Positions 1 through 6,039 of a stretch of 7,044 nucleotides of DNA are shown here, in pieces. A program made the position numbers and the translations under genes. Origin of the DNA: Bacteroidia bacterium (lineage in GTDB: Bacteria > Bacteroidota > Bacteroidia > Flavobacteriales > NORP286); assembly GCA_016763665.1 (NCBI GenBank), contig JAESTI010000057.1, positions 1 through 7,044 on the forward strand, written 5' to 3'. Positions within the stretch are counted from its first letter, which is position 1, and each line of letters begins with the position of its first letter. The notes under the pieces were generated by a model, which saw only the letters and a list, made by a program, of their open reading frames with translations, was not told the origin of the DNA and ran no database searches.

Positions 1-1
1 A

Positions 2-742
2 AAAGGAATTAATACAGAGGATAAAACTGTTGCTGCTTCTGTTGAAAAACTAATTCCTAAAATTGAAGCATTAATTGATGCTGCCTTATCAAATATGGAA
101 AACGGTGGGCGTTTATTCTATATTGGCTCTGGAACAAGTGGAAGGTTGGGAATTGTTGATGCTTCAGAATGCCCCCCTACTTATGGAGTAGATCTTGGAG
201 TAGTCATCGGAATTATTGCTGGAGGAGATAGTGCTATCAGAAAAGCCGTTGAATTTGCTGAAGATGACACAGAACAAGGTTGGATAGATCTTCAATCACA
301 CAACATAAATAAAAATGATACCGTAATTGGAATTTCTGCTTCAGGTACTACACCTTATGTAGTTGGTGCAATCCAGAAATGTAATGAACAGAACATAATT
401 ACAGGTGGGATAACATGCAATGAAAATAGTCCTTTGGCTCAACTTGCTCAATATCCAATTGAAGTAGTTGTCGGCCCGGAATTCGTCACAGGAAGCACAA
501 GAATGAAAGCCGGAACCGCTCAAAAACTAATGTTGAACATGATAAGTACAACTTTGATGATCAAACTGGGAAAAGTTCTTGGTAACAAAATGGTAGACAT
601 GCAACTCAGCAATAATAAATTAATTGACAGAGGAACTAAAATGGTGATGGAAAAGCTCAATGTGGATTATGAAAAAGCGAATGAACTGCTCCTAAAACAT
701 GGAAGTGTACGTAAAGTACTCAAGAATGAAGATGGGACTTGA
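2..742 (+). CDS. murQ: N-acetylmuramic acid 6-phosphate etherase, 5'-truncated by window edge
   Basis: MurQ is a cytoplasmic enzyme that cleaves the D-lactyl ether of MurNAc-6-phosphate to give GlcNAc-6-phosphate and D-lactate during peptidoglycan recycling. The frame is open from base 2, and residues before the first in-window ATG (base 95) already match the family (EDKTV, as in E. coli MurQ). The true start therefore lies outside the window, and about 25-30 residues are missing compared with E. coli. The visible 246 residues contain the SIS sugar-phosphate fold: the GSGTSGRLG phosphate-binding loop, then DASECPPTYG, then the VTGSTRMKAGTAQK block. The two catalytic glutamates known from E. 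coli (Glu83 and Glu114) are present, at bases 167-169 (in ASECPP) and 260-262 (in FAEDD). The C-terminus is shorter than in E. coli, ending after a small helical tail (KHGSVRKVL). No frameshift or lost key residue is seen. It converges on the dehydratase gene. Confidence 0.96.
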   Translation, partial: KGINTEDKTVAASVEKLIPKIEALIDAALSNMENGGRLFYIGSGTSGRLGIVDASECPPTYGVDLGVVIGIIAGGDSAIRKAVEFAEDDTEQGWIDLQSHNINKNDTVIGISASGTTPYVVGAIQKCNEQNIITGGITCNENSPLAQLAQYPIEVVVGPEFVTGSTRMKAGTAQKLMLNMISTTLMIKLGKVLGNKMVDMQLSNNKLIDRGTKMVMEKLNVDYEKANELLLKHGSVRKVLKNEDGT

Positions 743-743
743 T

Positions 744-809
744 ATTTAAGATTTACGATTTTATATTTACGAATAAAAAAAGAAAAATTATAATTTGTAA
801 ATCAAAAAT
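744..809. repeat. Imperfect inverted repeat between convergent genes
   Basis: The arms 744-763 and 790-809 pair imperfectly. The perfect core is GATTTAC at 750-756 against GTAAATC at 797-803. The octamer ATTTACGA also occurs twice in direct orientation, at 751-758 and 765-772. The element lies wholly in the gap between the murQ stop and the dehydratase stop. Its likely role is as a transcript 3'-end structure or a decayed intergenic repeat. It is AT-rich, so part of the pairing could be chance. Confidence 0.45.
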
Positions 810-824
810 CCCTCAGGCTTTTTT
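804..824. terminator. Possible bidirectional intrinsic terminator
   Basis: Five A residues (804-808), CC (810-811), a CTCA loop, GG (816-817) and a run of six T (819-824) form a short symmetrical hairpin with one mismatch. Read rightward it would end murQ transcripts with a U-tract. Read leftward it gives AAAAAAGCC-UGA-GG followed by UUUUU and would end the dehydratase transcript. It overlaps the last codons and stop of the minus-strand gene. The GC stem is only two pairs, so strength is uncertain, but the position between convergent genes fits. Confidence 0.4.
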
Positions 825-2774
825 CTTTATCGAAATAACTTTTGCCTCTACCCTTTCTGAAACATCAATAACCTGATCAAGGCTTTCATAAATTGAATTT
901 TGACTAATAAACTCCGGCACTATCTCTTTCATTTTCCTTACTGTGAGTAAATGATCATTTTGATAGCAAAGGTCTATTAATAATTCAACTTCTTTGGAAA
1001 CAACTTGAAAATTATACTCACGAACTTTACCAATCATTATTTTGGAATGATATGTCCGTGATGTATTTTCCTGATCATTAAGTAATTCCTCATACAATTT
1101 TTCACCAGGTCTTAAACCTGTGAACACTAACTGAATATCCTTACCCAAAGTCAATCCCGAAAGTTTGATCATTTTTTTAGCCAAATCAACTATCTTAACA
1201 GAATCTCCCATATCAAATAAGAAGATCTCTCCCCCACTTCCCATTGCTCCTGCTTCCAAAACCAATTGACATGCTTCCGGAATGGTCATAAAAAACCTAT
1301 TGATCTTTGGATGAGTAACAGTTATTGGTCCTCCATCTTCAATTTGTTTTCTGAATCTTGGAATAACTGAACCACTGGAGTTTAACACATTCCCAAATCT
1401 TGTAGTAATAAACTTAGTAGGTGTCTTTCTATTTAGTGATTGTATATAAATCTCCGCAATACGTTTACTGGCACCCATGACATTAGTTGGATTTACTGCT
1501 TTATCAGTAGATACCATCACAAACTTTTCAACTTTATATTGTACCGAAAGATCAGCTATGATCTTAGTTCCCATCACATTGGTGATCAACGATTCAGATG
1601 GATTATTTTCCATTATTGGAACATGCTTGTACGCAGCAGCGTGATATACAAAATCAGGCTTAAACGTGCTAAAAACATGCTCCATTCTTTCTTTATTCCG
1701 AATGTCACCGATAACTACTTCAAAATTGGCTCTTGTCTTTTTCTCAGTCAAGTTAAGCTCCAAATCATACAACGCTGATTCGGCTTGATCCAACAACACG
1801 ATCTTTTTGGGATAGAAATTAGCAATTTCCTTTACCAGACCACTACCTATAGATCCGGCAGCACCAGTTATTAAAACTGTTTTACGAGAAAGTTGTTGTT
1901 TTATTTTAGCCCTGTCCAGCTGAATGGGTTCCCGTTCCAGAAGATCCGTAATCTTAACTTTCTTCAGCTGTTTAAAACTTAGTTCACCATTAATCCATGT
2001 TGTAATCGGTGGAACATTAAGTACTTTAATGTTGCGCGATAAGCAATATTCAATGATCTCTTTCTTACGTTTCGTAGCAATATTCTGAATGGAAATAATT
2101 AACTGATGTATTTCGTAGTTTTCTAAAAGTTCCTCAAGGTCACGTTTAACATTAGAAACCCTAACGCCTTCTATTCGTTTTCCACGCTTTGACATATCAT
2201 CATCAACAAAACAAATAACCCTGTATTTTGTACCTCTGTCTTTTTCGAGTGTTCTTTTAGTAACTAATCCCGATTGGCCTGCACCATATATAATAACATT
2301 GGTTCTTTCAGTTTTCCTATCAGGCAGTTCCTGAAACAGAACTTTCACCAATACTTTTGTCGAAGTAAGTAAGAACATAGTAGTGATGTAATCGATAATG
2401 ATTACCCCAAGTGGAATGAAAAACGTATGATGAAAATAATAATGAACAAAATTGAAAAACGCTATCATTAAAGTGCTACCGGTAACTGCCAAGAACAAGC
2501 GCATCGTATCTCTTATTCCAGTATGCCTTACAATACTGGTGTAGGTTTTGGTTAAGTAAAAGGCCAGGCCTCTTAATCCTACTACAATAAGTACAATGTA
2601 AAGGAAAATGTTGGTGTACTTTTCAGGAATTTCGGCATTGAACCTTAACAGAAAGGCAATACAAATCGACAATAAACATACAAACAGATCACTTGTAAAA
2701 ACAAACCATCTTGGTGCATATTTATTCTTGAAAAATATTAGCTTAAAACGCTTCTCTAATCTATTTATGACCAT
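813..2774 (-). CDS. Membrane-bound nucleoside-diphosphate-sugar 4,6-dehydratase/epimerase (WbpM/CapD/PglF type)
   Basis: A member of the large polysaccharide-biosynthesis family that converts UDP-GlcNAc to a 4-keto-6-deoxy sugar (or epimerises it) for O-antigen, capsule or protein glycans. Numbering is from the ATG at 2774 (653 aa, normal length). Four hydrophobic membrane segments lie at about 25-45, 56-75, 93-113 and 118-138. They are followed by a first nucleotide-binding fold (GAGQSG, 164-169). The catalytic extended-SDR domain has the NAD motif GAAGSIG (304-310), HAAAYKHVP (378-386) and the STDK serine (422). Met433 and Lys437 (VMGASK) give the Ser-Met-Lys arrangement known for WbpM in place of Ser-Tyr-Lys. 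The family tail GLRPGEKLYEEL is at 553-564. A TTG at 2789 would add five residues, but it lies inside a probable -7 promoter box, so the ATG is preferred. The exact product sugar, dehydratase versus epimerase, cannot be told from sequence alone. No other polysaccharide gene is in the window. Confidence 0.93.
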   Translation of the reverse strand: MVINRLEKRFKLIFFKNKYAPRWFVFTSDLFVCLLSICIAFLLRFNAEIPEKYTNIFLYIVLIVVGLRGLAFYLTKTYTSIVRHTGIRDTMRLFLAVTGSTLMIAFFNFVHYYFHHTFFIPLGVIIIDYITTMFLLTSTKVLVKVLFQELPDRKTERTNVIIYGAGQSGLVTKRTLEKDRGTKYRVICFVDDDMSKRGKRIEGVRVSNVKRDLEELLENYEIHQLIISIQNIATKRKKEIIEYCLSRNIKVLNVPPITTWINGELSFKQLKKVKITDLLEREPIQLDRAKIKQQLSRKTVLITGAAGSIGSGLVKEIANFYPKKIVLLDQAESALYDLELNLTEKKTRANFEVVIGDIRNKERMEHVFSTFKPDFVYHAAAYKHVPIMENNPSESLITNVMGTKIIADLSVQYKVEKFVMVSTDKAVNPTNVMGASKRIAEIYIQSLNRKTPTKFITTRFGNVLNSSGSVIPRFRKQIEDGGPITVTHPKINRFFMTIPEACQLVLEAGAMGSGGEIFLFDMGDSVKIVDLAKKMIKLSGLTLGKDIQLVFTGLRPGEKLYEELLNDQENTSRTYHSKIMIGKVREYNFQVVSKEVELLIDLCYQNDHLLTVRKMKEIVPEFISQNSIYESLDQVIDVSERVEAKVISIKKKA

Positions 2775-2785
2775 AATAAAAGTCT

Positions 2786-2794
2786 GCAAAAGTA
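2786..2794 (-). promoter_or_regulatory. Probable -7 box of the dehydratase gene
   Basis: On the minus strand this reads TACTTTTGC, an exact match to the Bacteroidota -7 consensus TAnnTTTG, ending 11 nt before the ATG at 2774. Transcription would begin within the ACTTTTATT leader, leaving almost no 5' untranslated region. No clear TTG is seen at the usual -33 spacing, which lowers confidence. The box contains the TTG that would otherwise serve as an alternative start codon. Confidence 0.5.
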
Positions 2795-2830
2795 CTAAAT
2801 GTTTTGCTTAATGGTGTTTTAACGTAAGTA

Positions 2831-2913
2831 TTAATGTATGGTTTCAACCAAATATTAACAAACTATTGGTATTTATAAGCCTTCAGCTACTCTTGTAAAA
2901 TAAGTTAGTTATG
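2831..2913 (+). repeat. Copy A: diverged, uninterrupted duplicate of the holA upstream region
   Basis: Bases 2831-2857 match 5740-5766 at 25 of 27 positions. Bases 2856-2900 match 5980-6024 at 36 of 45, including an exact 11-mer TAACAAACTAT, and the similarity runs with small gaps to an ATG at 2911. Most differences are transitions. The -33 TTG (2866-2868) is kept with the same 19-nt spacing, but the -7 box is TACTCTTG where holA has TATATTTG, so promoter function may be weakened. The ATG here opens only three codons before TAG. It could be a relic, or it could still drive the secreted-protein pair about 115 nt downstream. Confidence 0.8.
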
Positions 2914-2965
2914 ATACATTAGCAAAATATCTATCTATGTAGGTTTTTTTTTAGGTATTTCTACG

Positions 2966-2973
2966 TAAATTTG
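2966..2973 (+). promoter_or_regulatory. Candidate -7 box for the secreted-protein pair
   Basis: TAAATTTG fits TAnnTTTG exactly and lies 55 nt before the ATG at 3029, giving a leader of roughly 50 nt. No TTG is found at the expected -33 distance; a run of nine T (2944-2952) occupies that area. In such AT-rich DNA a single-box match can occur by chance. The degraded promoter in copy A (TTG 2866, TACTCTTG 2888) is the alternative. Confidence 0.3.
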
Positions 2974-3028
2974 TATTAATGTCGCAGTTTTTGCTTTTGG
3001 CTTTATGATCATATAATCTCATTTCTAA

Positions 3029-3442
3029 ATGAAACGTAAGGAAATTCAAATTACTGTTCTGGCTATTCTATTATGTACACTGCTTTATAGTGTAGCTTTT
3101 GCTCAAAATCCAGGTAAAAACCCAAATACACCTATTCCAAGTAAAGTAGAAAAAACTAAGGAAATCTTTGAATTTGAATTAATTTATGTAGCTGGAGAAT
3201 CTATTAGAAATACATTTAAAGATGAATGGAATATTGAACATAAAATATATAACAACCTGGAAGATGTTATAACCAATATAGATGCAATACATAAATTTTA
3301 TATAGACTATGTAGATGATATTTCTCAAAGCAGCAAAAAAACTATCTATATATGGCGAGGCGCTGCAAATCAAAATAATAGTTTAAATAATAACAGAGAA
3401 ATTATTAGATATAATCCTGAAAGTAAGAAAATTGTAGAGTAA
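3029..3442 (+). CDS. Small exported protein of unknown function (137 aa)
   Basis: I do not recognise this protein. It has a clear Sec signal peptide: a basic start (MKRK), a hydrophobic core at about 8-22 and an AFA-Q cleavage site after residue 25, leaving a mature protein of about 112 residues. There is no cysteine at the cleavage site, so it is not an obvious lipoprotein. The mature part starts with a Pro/Asn/Lys-rich stretch (26-43), then a mixed alpha/beta region with many Ile, Tyr, Asp and Asn, and an Asn-rich segment near 115-123. No catalytic motif, repeat or sorting domain is visible. The start is well supported, because an in-frame TAA directly precedes the ATG. The stop is 18 nt before the next gene's ATG with no terminator between, so the two are probably co-transcribed. 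The sequence is noticeably AT-rich. It could be a small periplasmic partner of the next product, or a truncated remnant of a larger gene. Confidence 0.72.
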   Translation: MKRKEIQITVLAILLCTLLYSVAFAQNPGKNPNTPIPSKVEKTKEIFEFELIYVAGESIRNTFKDEWNIEHKIYNNLEDVITNIDAIHKFYIDYVDDISQSSKKTIYIWRGAANQNNSLNNNREIIRYNPESKKIVE

Positions 3443-3460
3443 TAAATTCTATTTTTTGAG

Positions 3461-5617
3461 ATGGGTCAATTAGTGCATATAAACAAAGCTTTGACTATTA
3501 GGGCTTTATTGTTACTATTAATTCCATGGAACATAGTTTTGAGCCAACCTGCTAATGATGATCTATGTTCAAGTGTAGGATTAACTGTTGGGGGAGGATG
3601 CGTAAATGGCGATAATACCGGTGCAACTACTGAGGGCCTTACCCTACCGAGTTGTTTTTCCGGTAATCCAAGTAATTATAGTCATTCTGTGTGGTATTCC
3701 TTTACAGCAACTGATGACAGTATTACAGTAAATTTTGGAGATGGTACGCTTGGAATACAGGTTCTTGGTGTTGTATATGGATCTTCGGATAATACCTGTA
3801 CTGGCACATTAACCGAACTGGGTTGTAAAAAAGGCGGTGAAATAAAATTAACAGGTTTAATACTTGGGGATACTTACTTTATTATGGTTGATGGGTTTGG
3901 AACTAATGAAGGAACATTTTGTATAAGTATATATGAAACACCGCCCCCACCTCCTCCTGTTGGAACCTGCGATAATCCTCGTGACTTATTTGCAGCGGGG
4001 GATTGTAATAACATAGCAGGAACTCAATACGATGAACAAAATAATATAATATGGACCAATACTTCATCGGGTGATGATGATGGCAGCACAGCAGCAGGGT
4101 ATGGTAATCAAGAAGGCTATGATGGAGGATGTGCCGATAGCGACCTTGCTCAAAATGCCTATTGGGTTAGGTTTACAGCGACAGTTACATCAGCCGGGGC
4201 CAATTCATCAAAAACTTTTATAGACAATGCCGGGCCAAATACCTTGGATTATACACTTTTTAAATCAGCTCCATGCACACCTACTGCTTGTACCCCCTGC
4301 CCTTCACCTTGTGCTAATTTGCAAGAAGTAGCCTGTTATTCCGTTGCTTCGGGTGGTTCTCAGGAAATAACAGTTGAAAAAGATACTGTTTATTATGTAA
4401 TGATAACCAATTCTGACCCAAATACTTCAGATTTACGCTATATGTGTTTACGATCAGGTACTCAATTTACCCCGCCAAATGATGATTGTGCAAATGGCGA
4501 GATAGCTACGGCAGGCGTGGAGTACACTTCAACCAATGCCAATGCATCTCCAGATGGATCCTTATGCTCGGGCAGTACTGAAAATAATGTTTGGTTTTCA
4601 TGGACAGCTCCAGCAGGTTGGGACACCACAGCGTATGTACACATGTACAACCAGAACTGTGCTTGTGAGCAAGGACTTCAACTGAGCATCTATATTCCAT
4701 CAATAACATGTACACCTGGAGGAAATCAATCCGGTAATTGTGAGATTGTTGTAAACCCTGCCAATGCCAATGATTTTTTTGGAAATTTTACTCCAACTCC
4801 GGGGTCTACGTATTTAATTAATATTGATGGTTTTGCTGGGTGCGCCTGCGAATTCAATTTTAAAATCCTGAGTTCTAGTATACTTGTAACTGGTGCTTTA
4901 GTTGCGGATGCTGGTACTGATAATACGATTTGCAGTTCTACAAGTGATACTTTAGGTGGAAACACAACCGCCACAGGTGGAAGTGGAGTGTATGGTTATA
5001 GTTGGACACCATCAACAAATTTGGATGATTCCACAGCAGCAAACCCCATTGCATCGCCTTCTTCAACTACTACATATATTGTAAATGTTACAGATAGTGC
5101 ATCTCTTTGTACTTCTACAGATACTGTTATTTTTACAGTTAATGCTTGTGGAGGTTGTACCCCTCCCGAACCCTCAGGAATTGTTACAAACACATCATGT
5201 GGAGGTGGCTGTACGGGAAGTATAGACCTAACGGTAACTGGAGGAGCTACTCCTTATACTTATAGCTGGTCTAATAATGCAACAACTCAAGATGTTAATT
5301 CTGTATGCGCGGGCACATATACAGTTACAGTTACGGAGAATGGTGGCTGCGATAGCATCATGACATTTAATGTAACCAGTCCAGCTGGGATGACACTCAA
5401 TATGCAAGGATCACTTGCCACTTGTAATTGTCCTTGTCCTGGTACCGTATGGGCTGTACCAAGTGGTGGAGACCTGTCAATTGATGGTACTTATGATTAT
5501 TCTTGGAGTAATGGAAGTAAAAGTTTTGCACAGAATGGCATATGTGCAGGAACCTATACAGTAACTGTTACGGATGATCAGGGATGTATAATAATAGGTA
5601 GCAGAACAATACCTTGA
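3461..5617 (+). CDS. Secreted multi-domain adhesin-like protein with two C-terminal SprB repeats
   Basis: A signal peptide (hydrophobic core 15-27, cleavage after LS at 28) leads to a mature protein of about 690 residues, which should be exported and face the cell surface or medium. Three beta-sandwich-like modules follow, each with W-F-T/S strand motifs: about 30-160 (begins PANDDLC, has VWYSFTA), 170-335 (AYWVRFTA) and 338-472 (begins PPNDDC, has VWFSWTA). Modules one and two are joined by a run of six prolines (161-166). A PKD/Ig-like domain spans about 482-562. It is followed by two SprB-type repeats (572-640 and 646-716), both containing YSWSN and CAGTYTVTVT. Such repeats are known from the gliding adhesin SprB and many Bacteroidota surface proteins. 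Cysteine-rich patches occur at 272-284 and 655-659. The protein stops right after the second repeat with no recognisable type IX secretion C-terminal domain, which is unusual for this architecture. It lies 18 nt after the small exported protein. Binding or adhesion is inferred; no enzymatic motif is seen. Confidence 0.88.
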   Translation: MGQLVHINKALTIRALLLLLIPWNIVLSQPANDDLCSSVGLTVGGGCVNGDNTGATTEGLTLPSCFSGNPSNYSHSVWYSFTATDDSITVNFGDGTLGIQVLGVVYGSSDNTCTGTLTELGCKKGGEIKLTGLILGDTYFIMVDGFGTNEGTFCISIYETPPPPPPVGTCDNPRDLFAAGDCNNIAGTQYDEQNNIIWTNTSSGDDDGSTAAGYGNQEGYDGGCADSDLAQNAYWVRFTATVTSAGANSSKTFIDNAGPNTLDYTLFKSAPCTPTACTPCPSPCANLQEVACYSVASGGSQEITVEKDTVYYVMITNSDPNTSDLRYMCLRSGTQFTPPNDDCANGEIATAGVEYTSTNANASPDGSLCSGSTENNVWFSWTAPAGWDTTAYVHMYNQNCACEQGLQLSIYIPSITCTPGGNQSGNCEIVVNPANANDFFGNFTPTPGSTYLINIDGFAGCACEFNFKILSSSILVTGALVADAGTDNTICSSTSDTLGGNTTATGGSGVYGYSWTPSTNLDDSTAANPIASPSSTTTYIVNVTDSASLCTSTDTVIFTVNACGGCTPPEPSGIVTNTSCGGGCTGSIDLTVTGGATPYTYSWSNNATTQDVNSVCAGTYTVTVTENGGCDSIMTFNVTSPAGMTLNMQGSLATCNCPCPGTVWAVPSGGDLSIDGTYDYSWSNGSKSFAQNGICAGTYTVTVTDDQGCIIIGSRTIP

Positions 5618-5660
5618 AGAGATATTTGGTAAATTAGTATTTCAATTCACCTCTCTTGCA

Positions 5661-5680
5661 GGCAGGCAGCTGCTTGTGCC
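5661..5680. other. GC-rich hairpin downstream of the secreted-protein gene
   Basis: This 20-nt block is 70% G+C inside AT-rich DNA. It contains GGCA repeated twice and then the palindrome GCAGCTGC. As RNA, the ends GGCA and TGCC pair, with an inner GGC/GCT stem around an AGCT loop. There is no T-run after it, so it is not a standard intrinsic terminator. It sits 44 nt past the stop and could stabilise or end the transcript, or be a fragment of a dispersed repeat. Confidence 0.35.
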
Positions 5681-5739
5681 AATGACAAAAAGTATAAAGA
5701 TTAAAGGATTTTCGGAATTTCTCTGTCTTCGATTCTGGG

Positions 5740-5766
5740 TTAATGTGTGGTTTCAACCAAATGTTA
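5740..5766 (+). repeat. Copy B, left half of the duplicated holA upstream region
   Basis: This segment matches 2831-2857 at 25 of 27 bases (both begin TTAATG and share GGTTTCAACCAAAT). In copy A the matching sequence runs straight on into the promoter half. Here it is separated from that half by 213 nt. Sequence to its left is not similar to the sequence left of copy A, so this is one edge of the duplication. Confidence 0.8.
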
Positions 5767-5979
5767 TCGTACCTTCTCAATATTTACAGGTAAAACTACA
5801 ATTTGAATAACGAACATGAGAACATTTGAATAACGAATGATGAACTTCGTTATTCTGAATTCGTTGTTCTATTGTTCTATTGTTAAAATATAACCATTAC
5901 CCTGCGGATATTGAGAGGTTACAATTATCAAAGCAACTATCTTATCTCTCTATTATCAACCGAAAAACTGGATAATTAC
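5767..5979. mobile_element. Repeat-rich 213-nt segment interrupting copy B, possibly a decayed miniature element
   Basis: Comparison with uninterrupted copy A shows this stretch as extra sequence, flanked by TA at 5765-5766 and 5980-5981. Inside it, 5768-5790 and 5901-5923 form an imperfect inverted repeat with an exact 9-nt core TCTCAATAT (5775-5783 against 5908-5916) and a second CAGG match. Between these arms are two exact 14-nt direct repeats, ATTTGAATAACGAA (5801-5814 and 5824-5837). There is also a perfect 10-bp hairpin, 5828-5837 with 5846-5855, around an 8-nt loop. An 8-nt tandem, TTGTTCTA, runs for about 2.6 units (5864-5884). No ORF or transposase is present. The inverted repeat stops about 56 nt short of the right TA, so it is not a clean miniature transposon. 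A deletion in copy A would explain the comparison equally well. Confidence 0.5.
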
Positions 5980-6039
5980 TAACAAACTATTGGTATTTGT
6001 AGGCCTTCAACTATATTTGCAAGGTAATTTGTTATTATG
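5980..6039 (+). repeat. Copy B, right half of the duplicated region, ending at the holA start codon
   Basis: This half begins with the exact 11-mer TAACAAACTAT shared with 2856-2866. It stays similar (36 of 45 bases, then small gaps) through the promoter to the holA ATG. Similarity does not continue into the holA coding sequence, so the duplicated block ends at or just before the start codon. Confidence 0.78.
5990..6019 (+). promoter_or_regulatory. holA promoter, Bacteroidota -33/-7 type
   Basis: TTG at 5990-5992 and TATATTTG at 6012-6019 are separated by 19 nt, matching the Bacteroidota vegetative promoter consensus (TTG, 19-21 nt, TAnnTTTG). Transcription would start near 6026, leaving a leader of only about 10 nt before the ATG at 6037. 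No Shine-Dalgarno sequence is present, which is normal for this phylum. Confidence 0.7.

Noticed and set aside
95..742. murQ starting at the ATG at base 95.
   Set aside because: Upstream codons in the same frame from base 2 match the MurQ family, so this ATG is internal and the gene is cut by the window edge.
2911..2922. The ATG in copy A, at the position equivalent to the holA start, as a possible truncated holA remnant.
   Set aside because: It reads only three codons before TAG, and the sequence after it shows no similarity to the holA coding region.
2931..2975. A run of nine T after TATGTAGG considered as an intrinsic terminator.
   Set aside because: No GC-containing stem precedes the T-run, and no plus-strand gene lies directly upstream to terminate.
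4462..5193. Several open frames on the minus strand within the secreted-protein gene.
   Set aside because: They overlap a well-supported coding sequence with recognisable domains, show no family features themselves, and are expected from its repetitive Thr/Ser/Gly-rich composition.
5619..5809. About 60 open codons after the secreted-protein stop in another frame, considered as a frameshifted C-terminal domain.
   Set aside because: The translation shows no sorting-domain or SprB features, has no sensible start, and runs through the GC-rich hairpin and the duplicated non-coding segment, so it is probably open by chance.
5801..5884. Possible CRISPR array, because of the 14-nt repeats with short spacing.
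   Set aside because: There are only two direct copies, 23 nt apart, with a repeat too short for CRISPR and no cas gene in the window.
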